A DNA stretch of 64,000 nucleotides from Modestobacter italicus (GCF_000306785.1 NC_017955.1:4650001-4714000), one strand, 5' to 3'. Counted from the stretch's first letter, positions 37,213-45,980 are shown. Notes: generated from the letters alone by a model not told the origin. Translations and numbers: made by a program.

Positions 37213-37280
37213 CCGGCGTGGAGGTCACGCGTCCGATGGTCGTGCACTCGGGGCCGTCGTGGGAGCCCTCCGGAGGTCTT

Positions 37281-38288
37281 TCACCCGGCCGGGGCAATCG
37301 CCTCGGCGGGTGACGTGCCGCTGCGCCGGATGTCCGGCTCCAGGTAGATGACCCGGGCGATCGGCACCGCCGCACGCACCCGCACCTCGGCCTCGTCGAT
37401 GGCCCGGGCCACCGCGGCCGCCGAGTCGTCGTGCCGGACGGCGATCTTGGCGGCGACCAGCAGCTCCTCCGGCCCGAGGTGCTGGGTGCGCATGTGGATC
37501 ACCGACTCGACGCCCTCGCCGGCGGTGAGGGCCTCGACGATCCGCCGCCGGGCGTCGGGGGTCGCCGACTCCCCCAGCAGCAGGCTCTTCGTCTCCACGG
37601 CGAGGACGAAGGCCACCGCGATCAGCAGCAGCCCGATGGCGATCGTGGCCAGCCCGTCGAAGACCACGTTGCCGGTGACCGAGGACAGCCCGACCCCGAG
37701 CAGGGCCAGCACCAGACCGGTCAGCGCCGCGGTGTCCTCCAGCAGGACGACGGGCAGTTCGGGCGCGCGGGCGTGCCGGATGAAGGCCCAGTAGCTCTCC
37801 CCCGGCGCGCGGACGGCGTTGGTCTCCTTCACCGCGGTGCGCAGCGAGAAGCTCTCCAGGCCGATCGCGACGACCAGGACGCCGATCGCGACGATCGTCG
37901 ACTCCTACTCCTCGGGGTGCTGCAGCTTCTGCACGCCTTGGTACACCGCGAACAGGCCACCGACGCTGAACAGCACGATCGCCACGATGAAGCTGTAGAT
38001 GTAGCGGTCGCGGCCGAAGCCGAACGGATGGTCCGGCGTCGCCGCCCGCTTGGCGCGCTTGCCGCCGACGAGCAGCAGCACCTGGTTGCCCGAGTCGGCG
38101 AGGGAGTGGATCGCCTCGGCCAGCATCGACGAGGCGCCGGTGATGAGGAAGGCGACGAACTTCGCGATCGCGATGCCGATGTTGGCGGCGAGCGCGGCCA
38201 GGATGGCGGTGGTGCCGCCACCGTGGCCGCCGGACTCCTCGGACCGCTCGGCAGGGCTGGTCTGTGCGGTGGCTGTGGATTCGCTCAT
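37281..38288 (-). pseudogene. Cation diffusion facilitator transporter interrupted by an in-frame TAG
   Basis: Read through one stop, this is a 335-codon CDF-family metal transporter: N-terminal helices with the metal-site pattern LAEAIHSLADSGNQ near residue 50, DHPFGFGRDRYIYSF near 83, ETKSLLLGESA near 245, and a cytoplasmic C-terminal domain (EELLVAAKIAV). A TAG at 37905-37907 cuts it after KLQHPEE, near residue 127, in the middle of the membrane domain; the frame is unchanged on both sides and ESTIVAIGVLVVAIGLESFSL continues the helix. A single base change in a CAG or GAG codon would explain it. Either half alone should not transport. Start ATG 38288. Confidence 0.85.
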
Positions 38289-38298
38289 GGCCGGTCCA

Positions 38299-39441
38299 TC
38301 ATGGCTGCAGGGAGCGCTCGTGGTCCAACGCGAGCGCGAGGTAGACGGCGCTGAAGTCGGCGACCGCCAGCTGCCGGGCGAGCCGGGCCAGCCGCGGGTA
38401 CCGCTCGGGCTCGCCGTGGTCGGCGAGCCCGCTGACCGGCACGTTCGAGTCGGCGGCGATCCGCAGCAGCTCGGCCATCGCCTCACCGGCCGACCGCGGC
38501 TCGCGCTCACCGCCGTCGTGCGCGGCGGCGTCGGCGTCCCGGATGGTGATCAGCCGCAGCCGGCGCCCGGTGTCGTCGGTCCGGTCCCGGAAGAAGTCGT
38601 CCTGGCCGGCCTCGGGGGCGAGCGGCCCGGCCAGCACGGTGCGCGCGGCCACCCGCTGGTCGGGCAGCCGGAAGGTACTGGCGGGCAGGCCGGCGAGGGT
38701 GGCCAGCTGGTCGGCGACCCGGCCGGCGGCGGCCCCGGCGAGCGGGCCCTCCGCGGCGATGACCGGCAGCGCGTCGAGCAGCTCGAGCGCCAGCGTCTTC
38801 GCCGGGTTGACGAAGGACTCCTTGGCCGGTCCGCAGTCGGCGGCGATCTCGTCGAGCGCGGCGGCCACCGCCTCGGTGTCGGCGGCGTCCGCGGGCAGCA
38901 GCCCGAGCTCGGTGGCCAGCAGCAGCATCGGGGTGAGCAGCGACCACAGCGTCGCGTGCCGCACCCGGGAGGGGGGCAGCGGCACGTACGGCGCCCGGGC
39001 GCTGGCGCACGCGGCGTGCAGCGGCGCGCCCTCGGCGCCGATGCCGACCACCGCCACACCGCGGCGGGCCGCCTCGTAGGCGGGTGCGACCGCGTACCGG
39101 CCGGCGCCGGTGCGGGTGGCGATGACGGCGACGTCGGAGGGCCCCATCCACACCGGCAGCGCCGGGCCGGGGACGACGTCCACGGTCACCGGGCTGGCCG
39201 GCCCGAGCAGCGCGCGCAGCACCGCGGCGGCCACCGCGCCCTCCCGCCGGGCCACGATGACCAGCCCGCGCGGGCGGCCGCCGGAGGTGGCCCGGGCGAG
39301 CCCGGCCTCCTCGGTCAGCCGGGCGGTCTCCCGTACCTGCGGACCGGCGCCGGCGACCGCGGGGAGCAGCCCGCGGGGGTCGCGGGCGCGCAGCAGCTCG
39401 ACGTCGTCCAGGACCTCCTCGGCCAGCTCCGGCGACGTCAT
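38299..39441 (-). CDS. SIS-domain protein (phosphosugar isomerase-like, TobH/Rv3256c type)
   Basis: A 380-residue protein with a SIS fold resembling bifunctional phosphoglucose/phosphomannose isomerases. Seen: RGLVIVARREGAVAAAVLRAL, VAVIATRTGAG and GVAVVGIGAEGAPLH sugar-phosphate-binding loops, then a C-terminal half with CGPAKESFVNPAKTLALELL. It sits between manA and Trm112/manB exactly like Rv3256c, so a role in mannose metabolism is plausible but unproven. ATG 39441 overlaps the Trm112 stop. Confidence 0.75.
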   Translation of the reverse strand: MTSPELAEEVLDDVELLRARDPRGLLPAVAGAGPQVRETARLTEEAGLARATSGGRPRGLVIVARREGAVAAAVLRALLGPASPVTVDVVPGPALPVWMGPSDVAVIATRTGAGRYAVAPAYEAARRGVAVVGIGAEGAPLHAACASARAPYVPLPPSRVRHATLWSLLTPMLLLATELGLLPADAADTEAVAAALDEIAADCGPAKESFVNPAKTLALELLDALPVIAAEGPLAGAAAGRVADQLATLAGLPASTFRLPDQRVAARTVLAGPLAPEAGQDDFFRDRTDDTGRRLRLITIRDADAAAHDGGEREPRSAGEAMAELLRIAADSNVPVSGLADHGEPERYPRLARLARQLAVADFSAVYLALALDHERSLQP

Positions 39442-39650
39442 GCCGGTCGCTGCCGGGCCTCGTCGAGCAGCAGCACCGGGATGCCGTCGCGGACCGGGAA
39501 GGCCCGCCGGCAGGTCGGGCACACCAGCTCACTGGCCTCGACGTCGACGGTCAGCGCGGTGTGGTGGGTGTCCGGGCAGGCCAGGATGTCCAGCAGGGCG
39601 GGGTCGATGCCCAGCGTCTGCGGTCCGGCCGTGCGGGTGTCCTCGGTCAT
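39438..39650 (-). CDS. Trm112-family (UPF0434) small zinc-binding protein
   Basis: A 70-residue protein with LLDILACPDTHHTAL and LVCPTCRRAFPVRDGIPVLL, the Trm112/YcaR pattern. Only one Cys is present in the first half (ACPDTHH), so the zinc site, if kept, would be Cys/His mixed. Family members activate methyltransferases in eukaryotes; the bacterial role is unclear. It overlaps the manB stop by 4 bases and the SIS start by 4 bases, a tight operon. Confidence 0.82.
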   Translation of the reverse strand: MTEDTRTAGPQTLGIDPALLDILACPDTHHTALTVDVEASELVCPTCRRAFPVRDGIPVLLLDEARQRPA

Positions 39651-41035
39651 GCTCGCACCATCTCCAGCACCTCGTCGCGCAGCCCGGCCATCCGGGCCGC
39701 GTCCGGCGCCTCGACGTTGAGCCGCAGCAGCGGCTCGGTGTTGCTCGCCCGCAGGTTGAACCACGCGCCGTCGGGCAGCGACACGGTCAGCCCGTCGAGC
39801 TCGTCGAAGGTGACGCCCTCGACACGACCGTAGGTCTCCCGGACCGCAGCCACCCGCCCGGCCTGGTCGGTGACGGTCGAGTTGATCTCCCCGGAGGCGG
39901 CGTACCGCTCGTACCGGGCGCTGATCTCCGACAGCGTGCGCGGCTGCTCGCCCAGGGCGGCCAGCACGTGCATGGCGGCCAGCATCCCGGTGTCGGCCCG
40001 CCAGAAGTCGCGGAAGTAATAGTGCGCGGAGTGCTCGCCGCCGAAGACGGCGTCGGTGCGGGCCATCTCGGCCTTGATGAACGAGTGCCCGACCCGGGTG
40101 CGCACCGGCTCCCCGCCGTTCTCGCGGACGATCTCCGGCACGGCCCGGGAGGTGATCAGGTTGTGGATGATCGTCGTCCCGGTGCCCTTGGCGAGCTCCC
40201 GGACGGCGACCAGGGCGGTGATCGCCGAGGGGCTGACCGGCTCGCCGCGCTCGTCGATGATGAAGCAGCGGTCGGCGTCGCCGTCGAAGGCCAGCCCGAT
40301 GTCGGCACCGTGCTCGACCACGCCTGCCTGCAGGTCGACCAGGTTCGCCGGGTCCAGGGGGTTGGCCTCGTGGTTGGGGAAGGAGCCGTCGAGCTCGAAG
40401 TACATCGGCACGACCTCCAGCGGCAGGCCGGCGAGCACGACCGGCACGGTGAACCCGCCCATGCCGTTGCCCGCGTCGACGACGACCTTGAGCGGCCGGA
40501 TGCCGGAGAGGTCGACCAGGCCGCGCAGGTAGGCCGCGTACTCGGCGACGAGGTCCCGGCTGGACACGGTGCCCAGCCGCTCCGGCGTCCGGCCGAAGAC
40601 GGCGGAGCCGTCGACGAGCTGCTCGGCCCACTCGCGGATCTGCACCAGCCCGGAGTCCTGGCCGATCGGCGCGGCGCCGGCCCGGCACAGCTTGATGCCG
40701 TTGTACTGCGCCGGGTTGTGGCTGGCGGTGAACATCGCGCCCGGCACGCCCAGCGACCCGGCGGCGAAGTAGAGCATGTCGGTGGACCCGAGCCCGGCCT
40801 CCACGACATCGATGCCGCGGGACAGCACGCCCTCGGCGAAGGCCCGGGACAGCGGCACCGACGAGTCGCGCATGTCGTGCGCGGTGACCACGGCGCCCGC
40901 GCCGGTCTCCTCGTGCACGAACTCGGCGAAGGCGGCCCCGATGGCGCGGGCCACGTCCTCGTCCCACTGCTCGGGGACCAGACCCCGGACGTCGTAGGCC
41001 TTGATGATCGACGACAGGTCGGACAAGCAGCTCAC
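39647..41035 (-). CDS. manB: Phosphomannomutase/phosphoglucomutase
   Basis: Converts mannose 6-phosphate to mannose 1-phosphate (and possibly the glucose forms). 462 residues, the alpha-D-phosphohexomutase fold. The phosphoserine loop is TASHNPAQYNG with Ser near 104, the metal loop DGDADRCF near 252, the sugar loop GGEHSAHYYFR near 337, and the phosphate loop RASNTEPLLR near 436. GTG 41035; a TAGTGT -10 (about 41081-41086) precedes, so it has its own promoter just after repeat copy B. The equivalent of Rv3257c. Confidence 0.93.
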   Translation of the reverse strand: MSCLSDLSSIIKAYDVRGLVPEQWDEDVARAIGAAFAEFVHEETGAGAVVTAHDMRDSSVPLSRAFAEGVLSRGIDVVEAGLGSTDMLYFAAGSLGVPGAMFTASHNPAQYNGIKLCRAGAAPIGQDSGLVQIREWAEQLVDGSAVFGRTPERLGTVSSRDLVAEYAAYLRGLVDLSGIRPLKVVVDAGNGMGGFTVPVVLAGLPLEVVPMYFELDGSFPNHEANPLDPANLVDLQAGVVEHGADIGLAFDGDADRCFIIDERGEPVSPSAITALVAVRELAKGTGTTIIHNLITSRAVPEIVRENGGEPVRTRVGHSFIKAEMARTDAVFGGEHSAHYYFRDFWRADTGMLAAMHVLAALGEQPRTLSEISARYERYAASGEINSTVTDQAGRVAAVRETYGRVEGVTFDELDGLTVSLPDGAWFNLRASNTEPLLRLNVEAPDAARMAGLRDEVLEMVRA

Positions 41036-41098
41036 CCTCGCACTCGCGGTCCCCGCTGCCCGAACGGCTGCGGCGGGACGACACTAACGGCGCGCGCG

Positions 41099-41155
41099 GC
41101 CCCCCTGTAGGGACCCGACCCGAGCGAGCGAGGGTCGGGGGGCAGGGGGGTCCTT
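41099..41155 (-). repeat. Structured intercistronic repeat, copy B
   Basis: Lies 2 nt after the DUF3499 stop codon on the minus strand. Outer stem CCCCCCTG (41100-41107)/CAGGGGGG (41143-41150), inner stem CCCGACCC/GGGTCGGG, conserved AGGGACC (41109-41115) and GGTCCTT (41149-41155). The TGACGTGCTGGA flank of copies A and C is absent. Confidence 0.7.
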
Positions 41156-41157
41156 CC

Positions 41158-41511
41158 TCAGGGGAGGTTGGGCAGGATCCGCAGGTGCCCGCGGCGGGTG
41201 CCGCTGCCGTCGTCCGCCGGGTCGCGCATCGGCTCGGGACGGGCCGCCTCACGCACCGCGTCGGCCAGCGCCAGCAGGTCGTCGCCGGTCGGGCCGAGGT
41301 CCTCGGAGTCGATCTCGTGGCGCACGACCTCCCAGCCGCGCGGCACGGTCAGCCGCTCGGCGTGGAACTCGCACAGGTCGTAGCTGTGCGGCTCGGAGTA
41401 GGTCGCCAACGGGCCGACGACGGCCGTGGACTCTGCGTAGACGTAGGTCAGGGTCGCCGCTGCCGGTTGCGCGCAGCCGCTGCGCGAGCAGCGACGTGAC
41501 TGCCTCACCAC
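41158..41511 (-). CDS. DUF3499 family protein
   Basis: A 117-residue actinobacterial protein starting RQSRRCSRSGCAQPAAATLTYVY, with four cysteine or histidine ligand candidates (CSRSGC, later YDLCEFHAERL), which looks like a zinc-binding module; the C-terminus is disordered. Rv3258c is the Mtb homologue, also next to pmmA/manB. Start: two consecutive GTG codons at 41511 and 41508 follow GAGGAA. Function unknown. Confidence 0.82.
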   Translation of the reverse strand: MVRQSRRCSRSGCAQPAAATLTYVYAESTAVVGPLATYSEPHSYDLCEFHAERLTVPRGWEVVRHEIDSEDLGPTGDDLLALADAVREAARPEPMRDPADDGSGTRRGHLRILPNLP

Positions 41512-41620
41512 CGGTTCCTCACGCTTGGCACACTAACCCCGCGCCCGCGCATCCGGGAGGAGGCGCACCGGGACGCGCCCGCGTTCCCGCGCGTTCCGCA
41601 GCGAGCCCCAGGAGGCACCC

Positions 41621-42373
41621 GTGGCACCGACCGACGGCACCGTGCTGGTGCTCGGCGGGCGCAGCGAGATCGGCCTGGAGCTGGCCGAGCGGCTGGTCCG
41701 CCGCGGTGCGCGGCACGTCTGCCTGGCCGCGCGGCGCAGCGCCGGGCTGGACGCCGAGGAGGCCCGGTTGCGCGCGGCCGGGGCCACCTCCGTCACCCGG
41801 CTGGAGTTCGACGCCGACGACCTCGCCGCCCACGAGCGGGTGCTCACCGACGCGCTCGCCGCGCAGCCGCCGGTGTCGGTCGCCGTCCTCGCCTTCGGGG
41901 TGCTCGGGGACCAGGCCCGCGCGGAGGACGACGCCGCGCACGCCGTCGCCGTGGTCACCACCGACTACCTCGCCCAGGTCTCGGTGCTCACCCACCTCGC
42001 CCGGCTGATGCGCGCCCAGGGCCACGGCCGGCTCGTCGTCTTCTCCTCGGTCGCCGGGGTCCGGGTGCGCCGGGCGAACTACGTGTACGGCTCGGCGAAG
42101 GCCGGCCTCGACGGCTTCGCCAGCGGGCTGGCCGATGCCCTGCACGGCTCCGGCGTGCGCCTGCTGCTGGTGCGGCCCGGGTTCGTGGTCGGCCGGATGA
42201 CCGAGGGCATGTCCCCGGCACCGCTGTCGAGCACCCCGGCGCAGGTCGCCGAGGCGGTCGCGGACGCGCTGGACCGGGACCGGGACGTCGTCTGGGTGCC
42301 CGGGGCGCTGCGCCCGGTGTTCGCGGTGATGCGGCTGCTGCCCCGCGCGGTGTGGCGCCGGATGCCCCGGTGA
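41621..42373 (+). CDS. DprE2-like decaprenylphosphoryl-pentofuranosid-2-ulose reductase (SDR)
   Basis: A 250-residue short-chain dehydrogenase very like mycobacterial DprE2, which reduces the keto intermediate to decaprenylphosphoryl-arabinose, the arabinose donor. Seen: NAD-binding GGRSEIGLELAERL near 12, AFGVLGDQ, FSSVAGVRVRRANYVYGSAKAGLDGF with Ser, Tyr and Lys of the active site near 141, 155 and 159, and RPGFVVGRMTEGM. The RVRRANYVYGS-KAGLDGF stretch is characteristic. GTG 41621 follows CAGGAGGCA. DprE1 is not next to it. Confidence 0.85.
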   Translation: MAPTDGTVLVLGGRSEIGLELAERLVRRGARHVCLAARRSAGLDAEEARLRAAGATSVTRLEFDADDLAAHERVLTDALAAQPPVSVAVLAFGVLGDQARAEDDAAHAVAVVTTDYLAQVSVLTHLARLMRAQGHGRLVVFSSVAGVRVRRANYVYGSAKAGLDGFASGLADALHGSGVRLLLVRPGFVVGRMTEGMSPAPLSSTPAQVAEAVADALDRDRDVVWVPGALRPVFAVMRLLPRAVWRRMPR

Positions 42374-42426
42374 CGCCGCCGTCCCGGTGCCGCCCCGGCC
42401 GGGCCGCCGCCGGCCCGGCCAGGCCG

Positions 42427-42432
42427 TAGGCT
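42427..42432 (+). promoter_or_regulatory. Possible -10 hexamer TAGGCT of the 42442 gene
   Basis: TAGGCT is 9 nt before ATG 42442, slightly longer spacing than for the other leaderless genes. Confidence 0.3.
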
Positions 42433-42441
42433 CCAGCCGCG

Positions 42442-42900
42442 ATGGACCGTCTCCCTGCCCGCACCCGGCGCGACCGGCACGGCCGTGGCCTGCGCGGCCG
42501 CCTCGTCCCGCCGACCGTGCCGCTGTCCCGCAGCCGCGCCGAGCAGTTCGACGACCTGGTGCTCGACGCCGTCGAGGACCTGGAGCGGCGCTGGGAGCGG
42601 GAGCTGGCCGGCGTCGAGTTCGCCGTCGAGGACGTGCCGTGGGTCGACCACACCAGCCCCGACGAGGTGGTGCTGGACGCCGACGTGCTGGAGGACGGCA
42701 GCGTGCCGCTGGCCCGGGTGCTGCCCGCCCACCGGGAGGGCGGCAAGGAGCACCCCGCACGGATCGTCGTCTACCGCCGGCCGCTGGAGATCCGCGCGGC
42801 CGACCGCGACGACCTGGCCGACCTCGTCCGCGACGTCGTCGTCGACCAGGTCGCGGTGCTGCTGGGGCGGGACCCCGAGGAGATCGACCCCACCGCCTGA
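42442..42900 (+). CDS. Zincin-fold metallopeptidase-family protein lacking HExxH (Rv3259-like)
   Basis: A 152-residue member of the small actinobacterial metallopeptidase family (Zincin_1-like): FDDLVLDAVEDLERRWERELAGVEFAVEDVP is typical, and IVVYRRPLEIRAADRDDLADLV leads into the usual active-site helix. That helix reads DQVAVLLG where HExxHxxG is expected, so peptidase activity is doubtful. Rv3259 lies between DUF3499 and whiB2 in Mtb, as here. Confidence 0.7.
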   Translation: MDRLPARTRRDRHGRGLRGRLVPPTVPLSRSRAEQFDDLVLDAVEDLERRWERELAGVEFAVEDVPWVDHTSPDEVVLDADVLEDGSVPLARVLPAHREGGKEHPARIVVYRRPLEIRAADRDDLADLVRDVVVDQVAVLLGRDPEEIDPTA

Positions 42901-42952
42901 CGGAGGGCCGCTCCGGGGGGTCACCGGGTGGTGACTGCCATGCTGGACGCCG

Positions 42953-44398
42953 ATGAGCGCAGCTGACGAGACGCCCACCGGGCGCCGCACCGGCCGACGG
43001 CGGTGGTGGACGGGGGCCGCGGTCGGCGCCGCCGTCCTGCTGGTCGGGCTGGCGGCGCTCGCGCTGCTGCCGCGGACGGCGAGCGCCACCGCGAGCCTGA
43101 CGGTCACCCCGCGCACGGAGGCCGGCGCGGACGCGGCCCTGCTGCTCGCCGACCGCTACACCGCCCTGGCCGGCTCGACCGCCACGCTGCGAACAGCCCG
43201 GGAGGGCACCCCCGCACTGGCCGACGTCCGGCTGGACGACCTGGCCGAGGGCACCCGGGTCACCCGGGTCGACGGCGCCACCGTCGCGGTGCGGGTGACC
43301 CTCGCCGACCGCGCCACCGCCGCGGCCGCGGCCAACGCGGTGGTGGACACGCTGGTCGCGGCGGGCGGCGACGAGGACCTCGTCGACGTCGGCCGCGGCG
43401 CGGAGGCAATGGCCTCGCGCGCCGTGACCTCCCCCGACGTGCCCCGGTGGTCGGTCGTCGCGCTGCTGGTCGCCGCGGCGTGCGGCCTGGCCGCCGCGGC
43501 CCTGGCCGGGACCGGCGGTCGCCGCAGCGCGGCCCCCCCGGCGGCCGCTCCCCCGGCGCCGGTCGACGACCTGCCCGGGTTCCTCGAGCACCCGCCCGGC
43601 GCGTCTCCCGCCCCGCGTGCCACGCCGGCGCGGGCCGCGGCGACCGAGACACCGGCCCCGGCACCCGGTGCGACGGCGCTGCTCACCCGGCCCGCTGCCA
43701 CGGTGGCGACGGTCGCGTCGGTGGTGGTCCTGGTCGGCGTCGCGGCCCTGGTCGGGGCGACCGGGGGGCGCTCCGGCGACGACCCCGCCGGCCCCGGCCG
43801 CCCGGTCAGCGCCACCCGGCCGGCGGCGACCGCCCCGCCGGGGACGACCGCGCCGAGCGCCCCGGCACCGGCCGCAGATCCCGCCGCGGCCGCCCTGGCG
43901 TTCGAGTCGGTGCCGCTGGGCCGGAGCGGGGTGGCCGCCAGCGTGGCGTTCGAGGGGGTCGTCCTGGAGCCGCGCGCCGTCGGGCTGACCGTCACCTACC
44001 CCAGCGTCAGCGTCACCACCGACGGACGCCGGTCGCTGGCGCACGTCCGGCTGCCGACCTTCAACTGCCTCACCGCCGAGCCGCCGGCCGACCCGGTCGC
44101 CGCGGGGTGCGCGCGGTCGCTCACCGAGTACGCCGACCTCGCCGACCCCGGCCTGCAGCTCTCCCGGGACGGCGACCGGGTCGACCTGACCGGCCGGTTC
44201 GCCACCTACACCCGGCCCAACGGCAGCGCGCCGGCCTACACCGGCCGGGCCTACCAGCTCACCGTGGCGGTCTCCGCTGCGGGACCGGCCGCAGCCGCCG
44301 GCGCCCCGGTCCCGGCGACCGGCGTGGTGCAGCTCGGTGCGGACAGCGCACCCACCACGGCCGACCGCGGGGTCAACGTGCTGCAGCTGCCCGGCTGA
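42953..44398 (+). CDS. Wzz/YveK-like polysaccharide chain-length protein, divergent
   Basis: A 481-residue membrane protein. A basic start and first helix (about 21-38) lead to an extracytoplasmic domain with ATASLTVTPRTEAGADAALLLADRYTALA, similar to Wzz/Wzc N-terminal domains, and a second helix near 163-183 (VVALLVAAACGLAAAAL). A Pro/Ala-rich stretch, a third helix near 245-262, and a C-terminal Thr/Pro linker with a beta domain of two cysteines follow. No kinase domain is present. Location beside envelope-sugar genes supports a polysaccharide role. The family assignment is tentative. Confidence 0.55.
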   Translation: MSAADETPTGRRTGRRRWWTGAAVGAAVLLVGLAALALLPRTASATASLTVTPRTEAGADAALLLADRYTALAGSTATLRTAREGTPALADVRLDDLAEGTRVTRVDGATVAVRVTLADRATAAAAANAVVDTLVAAGGDEDLVDVGRGAEAMASRAVTSPDVPRWSVVALLVAAACGLAAAALAGTGGRRSAAPPAAAPPAPVDDLPGFLEHPPGASPAPRATPARAAATETPAPAPGATALLTRPAATVATVASVVVLVGVAALVGATGGRSGDDPAGPGRPVSATRPAATAPPGTTAPSAPAPAADPAAAALAFESVPLGRSGVAASVAFEGVVLEPRAVGLTVTYPSVSVTTDGRRSLAHVRLPTFNCLTAEPPADPVAAGCARSLTEYADLADPGLQLSRDGDRVDLTGRFATYTRPNGSAPAYTGRAYQLTVAVSAAGPAAAAGAPVPATGVVQLGADSAPTTADRGVNVLQLPG

Positions 44399-45271
44399 CT
44401 AGCCGGACAGCTGGCGGGCGGCGCCGCGCCGGCCGAGCCGGCGCAGGCCGGCTGCGGCGGTGAGCGCCACGGTCGGCGAGCCGAGCTCGCGCCGCAGCCC
44501 GCCGACGTCGCTCGACCCCCACCACGGCCACCGGTCCTCCCCGGTCGGACGGCGGTCCAGCAGCGTGAGCAGGACGGCGGCCGGCCCGTGGGGCCCCGCG
44601 ACCCACGCCACCTCCAGCTGGCCGATCGCCGCGTGCAGCCGGGCCGCGGCGCGCACGAAGGTCCGCCGGCGGTCGGGGACCCGGGCCAGCACGGCGGGCA
44701 GCCGGCGCTCGACCTCGGCGGGGTCGCGGGTGCGGTGCACCTCGGCGACGGTGTCCAGCTCGTCGACCAGCCGGCGGCTGCGGCTGGTGGCCAGCGACGA
44801 GTCGGGCAGCGCGGCGGCGAGCCGGCGCAGCGTGGGGTCGCCCAGCGGCAGGCCGGCCAGCTGCAGCGTCCACGGGCCGCGCAGGCCGTCGAGGAGGTCG
44901 GCGACCCCGTCGGCGAGCCGACCGGCCACGTCGTCGTCCCGGGCGTACAGCCGGCCGGTCGGCCGGCCACCGGGCAGCGGACCGGGGTCGGCACCGAGCA
45001 GGGTGACCGCCGTCGCCGGACCGCGCCGCCGGTAGGACAGCAGGGCGAGCCCGTCGACGCGGGGACCTGCCCCCTCGACCACCACCGCGCGGGTGAACAC
45101 CGGCGACAACGGCCGGGCGGGCTGCACGTTCAGGACCGCGGTCAGCCACGGCCCGGAGGCGGGGACGGGGGCGGCCAGGTCAGCCATCAGCGGCGCGGCG
45201 GCGCGGATCTCGCGGACCACGCGGGCCCGACCGTCGACGACCCGGGTGGACACGGGACCAGTCGACCACAT
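44399..45271 (-). CDS. Unknown conserved protein, possibly GNAT-like
   Basis: A 290-residue protein I do not recognise. It is soluble, starts MWSTGPVSTRVVDG, and has LTAVLNVQPARPLSPVFTRAVVVEG, a central RLVDELDTVAEVHRTRD helix, then AAVLLTLLDRRP and WPWWGSSDVG. The stop codons of this gene and of the convergent Wzz-like gene are adjacent, with no spacer. Start ATG 45271; a shorter start at 45188 is possible. Confidence 0.55.
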   Translation of the reverse strand: MWSTGPVSTRVVDGRARVVREIRAAAPLMADLAAPVPASGPWLTAVLNVQPARPLSPVFTRAVVVEGAGPRVDGLALLSYRRRGPATAVTLLGADPGPLPGGRPTGRLYARDDDVAGRLADGVADLLDGLRGPWTLQLAGLPLGDPTLRRLAAALPDSSLATSRSRRLVDELDTVAEVHRTRDPAEVERRLPAVLARVPDRRRTFVRAAARLHAAIGQLEVAWVAGPHGPAAVLLTLLDRRPTGEDRWPWWGSSDVGGLRRELGSPTVALTAAAGLRRLGRRGAARQLSG

Positions 45272-45383
45272 CCGGGCGGCCGCCCTACGCGGTGGTCGGC
45301 CCGCTCACGGGCCGGCGCCTCGTTGCGCCGACCGTGCTGAGGGAGGGGACGAGCAGAGGATCAGGTGACGCGATGGCGCTTCT

Positions 45384-45734
45384 TCAGACGGCGCGGCGGC
45401 GGAGGCGGCGGCGCTCACGCTCGGACAGGCCGCCCCAGATGCCGAAGCGCTCGTCGTTGGACAGCGCGTACTCCAGGCACTCGGTGCGCACCTCGCAGCC
45501 GGTGCAGATCTTCTTGGCCTCGCGGGTCGAGCCGCCCTTCTCGGGGAAGAACGCCTCGGGGTCGGTCTCGGCGCACAGCGCCTGCTCCTGCCAGCCCTGG
45601 TCGTCGGCGTCCATGCCCGGGAAGCCGGCGTCGAAGGTCGCGGCCTTGCCGAGCACGTCCGCCCCGTAGGCGGCCGGGGCCGCCCCTGCTGCTGCGCTCT
45701 TGTACTCGCTCAACCACGACACCTCGGCCATCAC
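45384..45734 (-). CDS. WhiB-family iron-sulfur regulator (WhiB2/WhmD type)
   Basis: A 116-residue WhiB-like protein binding a 4Fe-4S cluster through four cysteines: ALCAETDPEAFFP, then CTGCEVRTEC. The G[I/V]WGG turn (FGIWGGLSERERR) and a basic C-terminal helix (RRRLRRRAV) for DNA contact follow. WhiB2 proteins are needed for septation. Gene order (DUF3499, metallopeptidase, whiB2, fbiA, fbiB) matches Mtb. Start GTG 45734 or the adjacent ATG 45731, after GAGGGG. Confidence 0.9.
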   Translation of the reverse strand: MMAEVSWLSEYKSAAAGAAPAAYGADVLGKAATFDAGFPGMDADDQGWQEQALCAETDPEAFFPEKGGSTREAKKICTGCEVRTECLEYALSNDERFGIWGGLSERERRRLRRRAV

Positions 45735-45810
45735 GTTGCGTCCCCTCGCTCCGTCACGGTGCCCGCCCCGGGCTGTTCCAGGACTGCCAGCGCCTGATGA
45801 CAATGTCGGA

Positions 45811-45840
45811 ATTACACGCGTGTCGTTGAGTCGAGGTCAA
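45811..45840 (-). promoter_or_regulatory. Promoter of the whiB gene
   Basis: On the minus strand TTGACC (45835-45840) and TGTAAT (45811-45816) are 18 bp apart, close to the sigma70-type consensus. It predicts a leader of about 70 nt with a ribosome binding site, unlike the leaderless genes around it. Confidence 0.55.
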
Positions 45841-45980
45841 GTCGGGTCGGTGTAACGAGCGACCCCATCTGCCCCACCCGTCACAACATGTACTGATGTG
45901 GTGACAGGCGACCTCGACACGCCGTCTATCACAGCACCATCTGCCGAGGTCGCCGGGCGTGTTTCGGCGAGATCGGCAAC

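Noticed and set aside
45880..45894. Possible MtrA box near whiB (GTCAC, 5 nt, GTACT)
   Set aside because: Only the first half fits the GTNAC-N5-GTNAC pattern; such half-matches are frequent by chance.
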